Below, piece by piece: positions 1 to 7,800 of a stretch of 30,542 nt of DNA. Origin of the DNA: a virus. Every line of letters begins with the position of its first letter. Position 1 is the first letter of the stretch. The notes under the pieces were generated by a model. The model had not been told where the DNA came from. It made no database searches and saw only the letters and a list, made by a program, of their open reading frames with translations. Made by a program: the position numbers and the translations under genes. The DNA is taken from positions 1-30,542 of IMG/VR virus record IMGVR_UViG_3300010155_000049; one strand, written 5' to 3'.

Positions 1-1
1 A

Positions 2-688
2 GAAGCTCCGAAAAAGGGCTTCTATGATGCTTATAAAAGAGATATAGGAAAAGAAACTAATTTTGATAAACTAGATTTACAAGATATAATCGATTATTTA
101 AAAGAAAGAAATTATGACTTATTAACGAAACAAGCAAGCGATAATCAAACTAGCTTCATGGGCCCAGAAAGATATGTGTGTGTTTTTAAGAAAAGAAAAA
201 TATCTTTTAATGATATAAAAGATGTACAAAACCTAGGTAAAGGAATTGTAATTGGCCCTGGCGCTTCTGGTAAAACAAGATTTTTGCATGAAGTTTATGG
301 TATTCCAGTAGAATACAAGGCGCCTGATATAATCAAAAATAATGTTTTTAATGAAGGGGGAAAATCACTAAAGTTTGGAAGAAATGTAACAAATTTTACT
401 AAGACACATTCAATAATTTATATTGCCCCAGATTATAAATCAATTGACGGGTTTAAACCAAATATTGACGAGTGGATAAACGCTTTAAAAGAAGAGAATG
501 CTACAGCAATTGTATGTTATATAAAGCCATATATTCATAGAAAACGATTGTTAAATAGAGTGGTGAACAAGAAAACTAATCCTACTGAGCAACATCTAGA
601 TAACTATCCATTTTCATATCAAAAATTATTTTATAAACTTGAAAAAAATAACATACAATATCATGTTTTAAAAACATATGAAAACTGA
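2..688 (+). CDS. P-loop protein, 5' end outside the window (possible methyltransferase-kinase fusion)
   Basis: The reading frame is open from base 2, so the ATG at 158 is probably internal and the gene starts before the window. The visible part is 228 codons. A Walker A motif, GPGASGKT, is encoded at 254-277, preceded by a short hydrophobic strand (GIVI), as in nucleoside or sugar kinases and other P-loop NTPases. A later stretch with spaced Arg residues (HRKRLLNRVV, about 536-565) could be a kinase lid, which is inference. The roughly 60 residues before the P-loop end in a strand like the last strand of class I SAM methyltransferases (RYVCVFKKRK), so a fusion of methyltransferase and P-loop domains is possible. 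The end overlaps the next gene by 11 bases, and the neighbours point to glycan modification. The substrate is unknown. The P-loop is confident; the rest is not. Confidence 0.7.
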   Translation, partial: EAPKKGFYDAYKRDIGKETNFDKLDLQDIIDYLKERNYDLLTKQASDNQTSFMGPERYVCVFKKRKISFNDIKDVQNLGKGIVIGPGASGKTRFLHEVYGIPVEYKAPDIIKNNVFNEGGKSLKFGRNVTNFTKTHSIIYIAPDYKSIDGFKPNIDEWINALKEENATAIVCYIKPYIHRKRLLNRVVNKKTNPTEQHLDNYPFSYQKLFYKLEKNNIQYHVLKTYEN

Positions 689-1559
689 AATGATTGTAAA
701 AAAAAATGTCGACGGCTTTAATTGGATGTTGAATATAAATGATGGTGGTATAGGCAGCACCCTATATCGTTCACATACATCTGGTCAGAATTATTCATAT
801 TCACGCGAATGTATTTTCATGGAGATCCTGAATCAGACTGTTCGCGAAGGAATGGTCTGCGTAGATTTAGGCGCGAATATCGGCTATGCGACTATGTTTA
901 TGCTACGTAATACTGGCACTTCTGGATATGTGTATGCTATTGAGCCGGATGATCATAATTTAGAGTTTTTAGAAAGAAATATTGAGCTAAACAATTATTC
1001 TAAGGTAGAGATTTCTAGATGCGTCATTACTAATCATGACGGAGAATCATCTTTTTGGCTAGCTAGCCAGCCGAATCTGAATAGTGTAAACAAGACTAAA
1101 CACAGTATAAGAGAAGAAAAGATTCCGTGTTTCACTTTGAATACGTTTTGCTCTAGCAGAAAATATCCTAACTTTATAAAAATGGATATTGAGGGCCATG
1201 AAGTAAGCGTCTTTGAATCCGGATATAAATATTTTAAAAAGAATAAAGGAGAAACACATTTTCTTCTAGAAGTTCATGCAAAGGAATATAATGAACAAAA
1301 TGATTTTGCTAAAATTCTTAAGAAATATGAAGAAATAGGTTTTAAGATTAAGAAAATTATAGCAACGCCTGTTTCAAATCCAGCACCATTCAAAAACCTA
1401 GGATACAAACCAGATTTTGAAATGTTGTCTGATGGTTGGACACGCAGTATTTATACTAACGTTGAAAATGATCATGCAATTGAGATATCTACTAATTTAC
1501 ACAATGATGTTTACGGCGCCAAAGCAGTAAGAGCTATTTTGCTATCAAGAGAAGAATAA
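678..1559 (+). CDS. FkbM family SAM-dependent methyltransferase
   Basis: 293 aa. FkbM-family enzymes transfer a methyl group from S-adenosylmethionine, usually to a hydroxyl of a sugar or polyketide. Motif I is VDLGANIGYAT (residues 62-72), the acidic end of strand beta-2 is AIEPDD (87-92), and the diagnostic FkbM motif KMDIEGHE lies at 168-175. Together these show an intact Rossmann-type fold. About 50 residues precede motif I, and about 100 residues after the FkbM motif may form a substrate-specific cap. The ATG sits inside the end of the previous gene (11-base overlap), and the next gene starts one base after the stop, so expression is probably translationally coupled. I see no clear Shine-Dalgarno sequence. 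In this cassette it likely O-methylates a glycan; the actual acceptor is unknown. Confidence 0.9.
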   Translation: MKTEMIVKKNVDGFNWMLNINDGGIGSTLYRSHTSGQNYSYSRECIFMEILNQTVREGMVCVDLGANIGYATMFMLRNTGTSGYVYAIEPDDHNLEFLERNIELNNYSKVEISRCVITNHDGESSFWLASQPNLNSVNKTKHSIREEKIPCFTLNTFCSSRKYPNFIKMDIEGHEVSVFESGYKYFKKNKGETHFLLEVHAKEYNEQNDFAKILKKYEEIGFKIKKIIATPVSNPAPFKNLGYKPDFEMLSDGWTRSIYTNVENDHAIEISTNLHNDVYGAKAVRAILLSREE

Positions 1560-1560
1560 A

Positions 1561-2169
1561 ATGTCTATTGTTGGTTTAAAATTAAATAATGGAGAAACAT
1601 TTGAATTAGAAGTTAATTCAGGTGATTATGTGATAGATTGCGGGGCTAATATTGGAGAGGTAACAACCTTTTTCCACTCTCATGGTGCATATGTTTTGGC
1701 ATTCGAACCAAACAAATACGCATACGATATATTACAGGAAAAATATAAAAATAGTAATAGAGTTAAGTGCATCCCAAAGGGTGTGGCAGGAAAAAAAAGC
1801 TCTGGAATTAAAAAAATGTTTTTACACGAACACGCTGAAAGAGATCAGGTGACATACTCGACCGGATCTTCTATCCTAGAAGATAAAGAAAATGTGAATA
1901 AAAATAATTATATAGAAGTAGAGTTGGTTAATTTGTGCGAGTTCTTAAAACTTTTTAACAAAAAAGTAAAAGTTTTAAAAATTGATATTGAGGGCGCTGA
2001 AGTCGAATTGCTAAATGATTTGATGGATGAGGATTTAATACGCGATATTCCTTATATTTTTGTTGAAACCCACGAGAAAAAAATACCTTCTCTTAGGAAG
2101 TCAACCACCACCTTGAAAGAGAGAATAGAAGAAGAAAACTATTCTAATATAAACTTAAATTGGATATAA
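1561..2169 (+). CDS. Second FkbM family methyltransferase
   Basis: 202 aa, close to a minimal FkbM domain. It shows motif I as VIDCGANIGE (residues 24-33), the strand beta-2 end AFEPN (47-51), and the family motif KIDIEGAEVELL (140-151), followed by IFVETHE (strand beta-5 region, about 166-172). It is clearly diverged from the preceding FkbM gene, so this is not a recent tandem duplication. Two enzymes side by side suggest two methylation positions or substrates. It begins one base after the previous stop (GAAGAATAAaATG), and a purine-rich AGAGAAG before the start may serve as ribosome binding site. It lacks the long C-terminal extension of its neighbour. The acceptor is unknown, but the epimerase that follows suggests a sugar. 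Confidence 0.9.
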   Translation: MSIVGLKLNNGETFELEVNSGDYVIDCGANIGEVTTFFHSHGAYVLAFEPNKYAYDILQEKYKNSNRVKCIPKGVAGKKSSGIKKMFLHEHAERDQVTYSTGSSILEDKENVNKNNYIEVELVNLCEFLKLFNKKVKVLKIDIEGAEVELLNDLMDEDLIRDIPYIFVETHEKKIPSLRKSTTTLKERIEEENYSNINLNWI

Positions 2170-2172
2170 AAA

Positions 2173-3063
2173 ATGGCTAGATGTTTAGTAACAGGACATA
2201 AAGGATATATAGGATCGCGACTTTTTCAAGTTTTAAAAGGCTTGGGCCATGAAGTAGCTGGAATAGACATAAAAGACGGAAACGATATTAATAGCCCTCA
2301 AGGCTTTCAGGAGGACGACGATGGTAAATTCCATCCACGCTGGTTCAGTTTCAGTCCTGAATATATATTCCACTTAGCATGTTATCCTAGAATAGGATAT
2401 AGCATAGAAAACCCTGTTGGAACTATGCTTAATAATGTAATGGCTGGAACTAATGTTTTAAACTTCGCTAGAAAAGTCGGCGCTAAAAGAGTGATATATT
2501 CTAGTTCTTCTTCCATTCTCGGCCAAGGCCGCGGCCCAGCCAACCCCTATGCTCTACAAAAAATGGTAACTGAGATAGAATGCAGATTATATTCTGAGTT
2601 GTACGGGCTGGAAACAGTCGGATTGAGATATTTTAATGTTTATTCGGAAGAGCAGAGAGCATCTGGTGCATATGCAACAGCGGTATCAAATTGGATGCAA
2701 TTTATAAGAGAGGGAAAAGTGCCGTTTATAACTGGTGAGGGTAGCCAACGCAGGGATATGTTACATTTAGAAGATACTATATCAGCAAATATCTTTGCTA
2801 TGGAGTACAAAGGTAGTTTTAATGGTGCGCACTATGATGTTGGGACTGGAAAGAACATCTCGCTTAACGAAATAAAGGAAACTGTGTTACAATATTTTAA
2901 CAATATGAATTTTATGTATGTAACGTCGCGGCCTAATGAAGTACAAGAAACGCTAGCTAATATAGTTCAGCTACAATCTTTAGGGTGGAAGGCTGAAATT
3001 AATATTGAAAATGGAATTAACCGATGTTTTGCAAAATTAAAAAAGGAGTTAGAGGATGTTTAA
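2173..3063 (+). CDS. NAD-dependent epimerase/dehydratase (extended SDR, UDP-sugar epimerase-like)
   Basis: 296 aa, slightly shorter than typical extended SDR sugar epimerases (about 310-350). The N-terminal dinucleotide-binding motif is GHKGYIG (residues 8-14), with an acidic residue ending strand 2 (GIDIKDG, about 30-36). HLACYP (67-72) matches the usual HLAA region, SSSS (110-113) holds the catalytic Ser/Thr position, and YALQK (126-130) is the catalytic YxxxK. The LRYFNVY segment (about 156) and a GEGSQRRDMLHLED segment are typical of the UDP-glucose 4-epimerase/NDP-sugar dehydratase group. It probably interconverts a nucleotide sugar for the adjacent methyltransferases or for glycosylation. 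The substrate cannot be assigned from sequence alone. All key catalytic residues appear present. Its last 8 bases overlap the next small gene. Confidence 0.92.
   Translation: MARCLVTGHKGYIGSRLFQVLKGLGHEVAGIDIKDGNDINSPQGFQEDDDGKFHPRWFSFSPEYIFHLACYPRIGYSIENPVGTMLNNVMAGTNVLNFARKVGAKRVIYSSSSSILGQGRGPANPYALQKMVTEIECRLYSELYGLETVGLRYFNVYSEEQRASGAYATAVSNWMQFIREGKVPFITGEGSQRRDMLHLEDTISANIFAMEYKGSFNGAHYDVGTGKNISLNEIKETVLQYFNNMNFMYVTSRPNEVQETLANIVQLQSLGWKAEINIENGINRCFAKLKKELEDV
3043..3048 (+). promoter_or_regulatory. Shine-Dalgarno sequence for the 57-aa gene
   Basis: AAGGAG lies 7 bases before the ATG at 3056, inside the end of the epimerase gene. It is the best ribosome binding site in the left part of the window and supports the short gene at 3056 as real. 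Confidence 0.7.
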
Positions 3064-3229
3064 ATTATCTGATGAGGCACTGGGATCAATCATGATGGCA
3101 CTACAAAAATCGTTAATGGAACAAAGTGATATTGTTCCAGTATTACAAGATTTTGAATTTAAAGTAGATGACAAGGAGGAGTTATATATTATGAATCCTC
3201 CAATTTTGAAGATTGACAACACAGAATAG
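3056..3229 (+). CDS. Small acidic phage protein, 57 aa
   Basis: A 57-codon gene starting MFKLSDEALGSIMMALQ and ending ...KIDNTE. It has a good Shine-Dalgarno sequence (3043-3048), overlaps the epimerase by 8 bases, and ends two bases before the next start, so it fills what would otherwise be a 168-base gap. The first half is predicted amphipathic helix; the second half is acidic and beta-like (FEFKVDDKEELYI) with an NPP turn. I recall similar short proteins next to FmdB-type zinc ribbons in marine T4-like phages, but that is memory, not a search. Function is unknown. The position just ahead of the late sigma factor makes a late-gene or virion-assembly role possible. Confidence 0.75.
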   Translation: MFKLSDEALGSIMMALQKSLMEQSDIVPVLQDFEFKVDDKEELYIMNPPILKIDNTE

Positions 3230-3231
3230 CG

Positions 3232-3492
3232 ATGCCAAAATATTCATATAAGTGTAGAGAATGCAATATTGAAACATCTTTTTTTCATTCAATGACAGAT
3301 AGAAGAGAAGATTGTGAGAAGTGTGATAGTGAACAATCTCTAGAAAGAATGCCTTCTCAGTTTATGACAGAATTAAAGGCCACCACAGACCAAGTTGGAG
3401 ATACCGTTAATCGTACTATCAAAGAGTTTAAAACCGACTTGGAAGAACAAAAAGAAAAATTAAGTAATGAATTTTATAGCTCTGATAAGTAA
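3232..3492 (+). CDS. FmdB-type zinc ribbon protein
   Basis: 86 aa. The N-terminus PKYSYKCREC with C8-x2-C11 and C28-x2-C31 forms the zinc ribbon of the FmdB/CxxC putative regulatory family, in which an MPxYxYxC start is typical. The rest (residues 45-86) is charged and probably helical (IKEFKTDLEEQKEKL), suggesting a coiled tail. The family has no firmly established function; a regulatory or nucleic-acid/protein-binding role is usually proposed. It starts two bases after the 57-aa gene and overlaps the following membrane-protein gene by 26 bases. No strong Shine-Dalgarno sequence precedes it, so translation is probably coupled to the upstream gene. Confidence 0.85.
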   Translation: MPKYSYKCRECNIETSFFHSMTDRREDCEKCDSEQSLERMPSQFMTELKATTDQVGDTVNRTIKEFKTDLEEQKEKLSNEFYSSDK

Positions 3493-3862
3493 GTTTACCT
3501 TTTTTATATCATTAGTACTAAACGCAATATTGCTAATGTATTTAACTGGAATTATTCCTTTTTTATTATATCTCAGTACACTATTTAATGTACTTCTGAT
3601 ATGGTATACATATCAGTTTGTTGTTGAGAAAGACAATATTGAAAAAGATATACAATTAATATTTGAGGATACTGAAGAATTTGTTGAACACATAGAGCGA
3701 ATACACGAACTAGAGATGTTTTATGGTGATCAAAATTTGCAAAGCCTTATTGATCATTCTAGAGAGTTGGTAAACAGTTATGTTGATATACAAGAAAAAT
3801 ACTATGATGTAGAGGTGGAGCTTGAGTCAGACGAAGACGACGAAGAAGAAAAAGAAGAATAA
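3467..3862 (+). CDS. Two-helix membrane protein with acidic tail (hypothetical)
   Basis: 131 aa. Two hydrophobic segments, about residues 6-27 and 29-52 (e.g. FFISLVLNAILLMYLTG, then FLLYLSTLFNVLLIW), look like a transmembrane hairpin, leaving a cytoplasmic or virion-interior tail. The tail is helical (EEFVEHIERIHELEMFYGDQNLQSLI...) and ends in a run of acidic residues (ESDEDDEEEKEE). The FYGDxxLxxLIxHSRELV pattern is one I associate with hypothetical proteins of marine T4-like phages. It overlaps the zinc-ribbon gene by 26 bases and the sigma-factor gene by 41 bases. The stretch coding for the acidic tail also codes, in another frame, for the basic start of the sigma factor. Function is unknown. 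Confidence 0.8.
   Translation: MNFIALISKFTFFISLVLNAILLMYLTGIIPFLLYLSTLFNVLLIWYTYQFVVEKDNIEKDIQLIFEDTEEFVEHIERIHELEMFYGDQNLQSLIDHSRELVNSYVDIQEKYYDVEVELESDEDDEEEKEE
3812..3820 (+). promoter_or_regulatory. Shine-Dalgarno region deciding a TTG start
   Basis: GAGGTGGAG precedes the TTG at 3822; the GAGG core (3812-3815) is 6 bases away. An in-frame stop (TAG, 3810-3812) lies immediately upstream, and the first in-frame ATG comes only about 50 codons later, inside the conserved region. This makes TTG the only sensible start for the sigma factor. Confidence 0.65.
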
Positions 3863-4520
3863 TTACTTTACAAAAGTCCACGAAGACGCGATTATACAGT
3901 ATGCGCTGACTGACGATAAAAGTATTAGATCGGAATTATATATAAAATATATTGGTCCCGGCCTCGACGAAATGGTAGATAAAATTGTTTATACTTACAA
4001 ATTTAATAATCTTCCAAATATTGATTATCTAAAAGATGACTGTAAACTGTGGCTTATAACAATTCTAGATAAATATGATCCTGAAAAAAAGTCAAAAGCG
4101 TTTTCTTATTTTAGTGTCATAACCAAAAATTGGTTTATCCACAAAGTAAAACAAAACTCTAAAAGACTAAAAAGAGATGTTCAATACGAAGATTTAACAA
4201 CAGAATTAGAATCCGAGAAATTAGTAACTAAAAATTATTATGAATCTGAAAGAGAAGAGAGAGAATTTTGGATACATTTATTTCAAGAGATGAAGAGTTG
4301 GGAAAAACTCAAATTAAAAGAAAATGAAAAAAAAGTCTTAGATGCAATTAATATACTTTTCAATAGCATCAATGAAATTGAAATTTTTAATAAAAAAGCT
4401 ATTTATTTATATATGCGCGAGATTACCGGTTTAAACACCAAACAGATTGTTAACAATCTTAATAGAATACGAAAAAGGTATAGGATGTTCAAAGGCGAAT
4501 GGGAAAAAGGAAACATTTAA
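3822..4520 (+). CDS. 55: T4 gp55-like sigma factor for late transcription
   Basis: 232 aa; T4 gp55 is about 185 aa. It should bind host RNA polymerase core and direct it to late promoters with the sliding-clamp machinery. After a basic N-terminus (KTTKKKKKNNYF) comes the family-like NYFTKVHEDAIIQYA. The sigma region 2-like core lies about residues 93-118 (AFSYFSVITKNWFIHKVKQ), followed by a basic patch (KRLKRD). The C-terminus (about 185-232) resembles a helix-turn-helix (ITGLNTKQIVNNLNRIRKRYR), which would make it longer than T4 gp55. It starts with TTG (see the ribosome binding site) and overlaps the genes on both sides by 41 and 22 bases. Placement directly upstream of the structural genes suits its role. 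I assign it by pattern recognition, without alignment. Confidence 0.8.
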   Translation: MSQTKTTKKKKKNNYFTKVHEDAIIQYALTDDKSIRSELYIKYIGPGLDEMVDKIVYTYKFNNLPNIDYLKDDCKLWLITILDKYDPEKKSKAFSYFSVITKNWFIHKVKQNSKRLKRDVQYEDLTTELESEKLVTKNYYESEREEREFWIHLFQEMKSWEKLKLKENEKKVLDAINILFNSINEIEIFNKKAIYLYMREITGLNTKQIVNNLNRIRKRYRMFKGEWEKGNI

Positions 4521-4798
4521 ATTCACAAGAGTTTGTTCATGAAGCCGTAGCCAATGTGAGAAAAGACCGAGCCTTGGCCTCGACACTTTTGATTGAGCTG
4601 ATGCGAATACTTAAAACTGATGAAACAAAACATCAGAATTCAGGTCCAGTGGCAGCAAAATATTTAGAAACTTTGCAAAGATCAAATGAGCAGCTTGTAA
4701 AATTAGCTTCTCTAATATCCAAAAAAGAAACTGTTGTAAGTGGTCTGTCTTCAGACGATAAAGACGATATATATGATTTACTTCAAAATGAAAAATGA
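4499..4798 (+). CDS. Small helical protein of unknown function, 99 aa
   Basis: 99 aa, mainly helical and charged, with the segments FVHEAVANVRKDRALASTLL and AAKYLETLQRSNEQLVKLASL. The C-terminus (SGLSSDDKDDIYDLLQNEK) is acidic. There is no membrane segment, signal peptide or recognisable catalytic motif. The ATG overlaps the end of the sigma-factor gene by 22 bases, implying coupled translation. The long amphipathic helices suggest an oligomeric adaptor. A role with the sigma factor, or in virion assembly or packaging, would fit the context, but nothing in the sequence proves it. I recall similar proteins in marine T4-like phages beside gp55, unverified. Confidence 0.7.
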   Translation: MGKRKHLNSQEFVHEAVANVRKDRALASTLLIELMRILKTDETKHQNSGPVAAKYLETLQRSNEQLVKLASLISKKETVVSGLSSDDKDDIYDLLQNEK

Positions 4799-4810
4799 GG
4801 ATACAACTAA

Positions 4811-7800
4811 ATGGCAAAGCCTAAGCCACCATGGTCAGCTTATCAAAATTATGATATCGGAGAGTTAAATCCTTTAGATGAAAAAATATTTGATGATAAC
4901 TATTTTGAACGTCAAGATGTCTATGTTACACAAGCTGAATTAGTTCATAAGCATTATTCTCATGGCACTATAACAAAATCTGGACCTTATCTTGCTGTCG
5001 TCTTAAAGGTTCTTTCAGGCCCTCAAGTCAATAATGAGGCAGCAACCAACGGTGGTAATTTAACAAGAACAATTAGTTTAAATAATTTCAAAGGCGCGCA
5101 GACTGAAGAAAAAGAAAAGGGAAACCGTCCGCAACCAGTAAAAGTTATAGCTAGAATACCAGAAATTGACGCAGATATAGACTGGCCAGAAGATGAAGAT
5201 GACGAAGCGCGCTTGGCGGCTCATAGTGAGTTCCATCAAATGCGCGAAGATAAAATGCTAGAACAGGTTGTGCCTGGATCTTTAATTTGGATAGACTACA
5301 ATAGTATTGAGAATACGACTGGTTGTAATGGCATGCCGGCCGGAAAAATTGTTAGTTTACATGATCCTGGGTCTTTTACTCCACTAGAATCAGATGAATC
5401 ATCAGCAGATAGTTTTAACCCCCCATGCAAGGCTCTAAGAGACCTGACAGCACCCGGCGGAGGAATTTATATAGGACAGACAGAGTCTGATCCGGTTTTA
5501 TTTATGGGCCCGCCAATTCGTAAATTTAAAGGCAGGATCAAAACCGGCTTGTTTGGTAACGGAACAGTGCAAACAAAAGAACATTTTAATAGTTGTTTAA
5601 TATCTTCTAAGCCCTCTGCAAAACATAAGATCCCCGGCGCCGCTCCATATAGTGACTCTGGCGCGTTTGTTTGGGTTGGGCACTTAAGAAGTAATGGATA
5701 CATGGACATATTTGATCGACCAGCGGGCTTGGGCAGGGAAACAATTATATATGCGCCTGGCATGCTAGATCTAACTTCCCCAATTGAGATCAAATATTAT
5801 CTTCACGACTTCTCTGGGTTCGGAAGAGCCTGGGTTTATGGAGAAGAAACCGACATGGAGGTAGCACAGAACGCAGCCGACGATACAGAAGACAATGACT
5901 TTAGAGATAAAATTGGTCCTGGGATCAAAGATCTAATAAGGGATGGAAGAAATTTTATTTTAGTCATACCAGAGATGTCTTATTCTCTCGGGTTTGAGTC
6001 TGAAGATTATTCTAGATTATTTGGCCGCGAGCTTTCTACTTTTGATGGAACCTCTACTGGAGGAAATTTTGGTAATTTTCATGGTGAGGTTTTGGAAGTG
6101 CTGGAAAGACATTTTCCAGGCATAGAAGAAAAAAATATTGATTATGTATCGATATTAGCTGATGGTATGGGGGCAATTGCTTTTGCTGCTGCTGTAAAAA
6201 ACGTTACTACAGATTCATATTCCGTAAAGGCGCGCCAGGATTTACTCGATATAATTCCTATAAAAAGAATTGATTTTATTGATACTGGCCTCGACGCGCC
6301 TGAAGCCTATGCATATTTTGGTGGTTTTAAACCACCTTCAAAAATTATACATGAGGATTATCTAGCATTTAAAGACCAGGAAATTGAATTTAATTATATT
6401 ACTGAGCATCCTGGAGATACAACAAACAGTTTTTTCGCTCAACTTGGGCAACATGACCTGTTTAAAAAGCATAATAAACCTGTTGGTGGTCTAGGAGGAC
6501 GCAAATTTTCTTTTAATTTTGAAAATCCTGCCTCAAGTTTTGTCAGTATGCACATCGCAGCAAAAGACACCGCAAATGTCAAAGGCAAGGTTGGATATGC
6601 TTTTTCTATGACTAATGATTATGGTAAGCTTCTTGCTCTTAAGAAAATCGACAGTGATGGAAGTTTATTGGTGTCATATGATTCTGTTCCTGATCATGCA
6701 GGGGCTTGCAGCAAATCTCAAGCCGCGGCCGATTCTGCTAAAATACAAAAAAAATTAAATAGTTTAAGAGAACAAATAAAATTTTTTGAAGGTTTTTTAA
6801 TTAAACTTATTGAATCTGGCTTAAATTATGCATGTGACGAAGGAGAACCAGAATACAGAATTTATTGTACAACTATAAACATTCCTGGTGGTAAACCACT
6901 TGAGGCAGTAGAAACAAATAATTCGAGTCGTTTTTTTATTGACTACCTTAATTATTTGACAAACAAAAGAGATCTTGCAGAATTAGAAATAATATCTAAT
7001 TTTGAAAATCAATTATTATCACACAGTCTATACAAACCACGTTTAGAAAAATTTAAAGAAGACGTCCTGAAGCCGAAAATGGAAGAGGCAAAGGAAGTAA
7101 TAAAAGTAATATCTGAGCCTTGGGAAAAACTTCACAAAAGTTATGATGCTACTAAATTTAATAATGCTGCATTTATAACCAGCGACATCACAACGCCTAA
7201 TAGTTTAAGCCAAATGGCCTCGTTCATAGCATCTCCAGATGCATACGAAAAAATAATGTTGAAAGTTGACAATACTATTGAAAAAATTTCTTCACAAGCT
7301 GTACAACTTTCTCCGGAATGCGCTCCTCCTCCTATAAAATTAGGAGCCATGGTATCTCCGAAGCCGATAAACGCTCCAGAGACTTTAAATTCTACTAATG
7401 TTTCTCTGTGTGATGATCGAAAAGTTTCAGTACCAAATAATTTTGAAGAAATATACGCGATGATTCCTTATGCTCCTGACAAAAAACGTTTTAAATTATC
7501 TGGCAGATCATCAAAAGTACCAACACAGCTGGATATGATTGAGTCTTATGAGCTTGGTACTTTTTCTTACAGATCCCGCGTTGCGAATGGACAAACAACC
7601 AATGCAGAAAGCCCACCAATATGGTCCTGTATAACTGATAGAATCTCTAATGCGTGGTCGGCCGCCTGCGCTGCTTCTAATTATGTTCCTTTTTCAGTTA
7701 TTCGAGGGATACGAGGTTATGATAAATACGAGGGAAATACTGCTTATCGTTATGGAATGTCACTACATGCTTTTGGATTAGCAATTGATATTGATCCATA

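Noticed and set aside
158-160. ATG at 158 as the true start of the first gene
   Set aside because: The frame is open to the window edge and the upstream residues read as a plausible protein, so the gene most likely starts outside.
1224-1231. TATAAATA, the T4 late-promoter box; also at 10396-10403 and 10967-10974
   Set aside because: All are deep inside coding sequence of AT-rich DNA, not upstream of gene starts, so chance matches are likely.
1059-1259. Minus-strand open frames across the window, such as 1059-1259, 5467-5793 and 15268-15675
   Set aside because: All are shadows of well-supported + strand genes, with no motifs and no ribosome binding sites.
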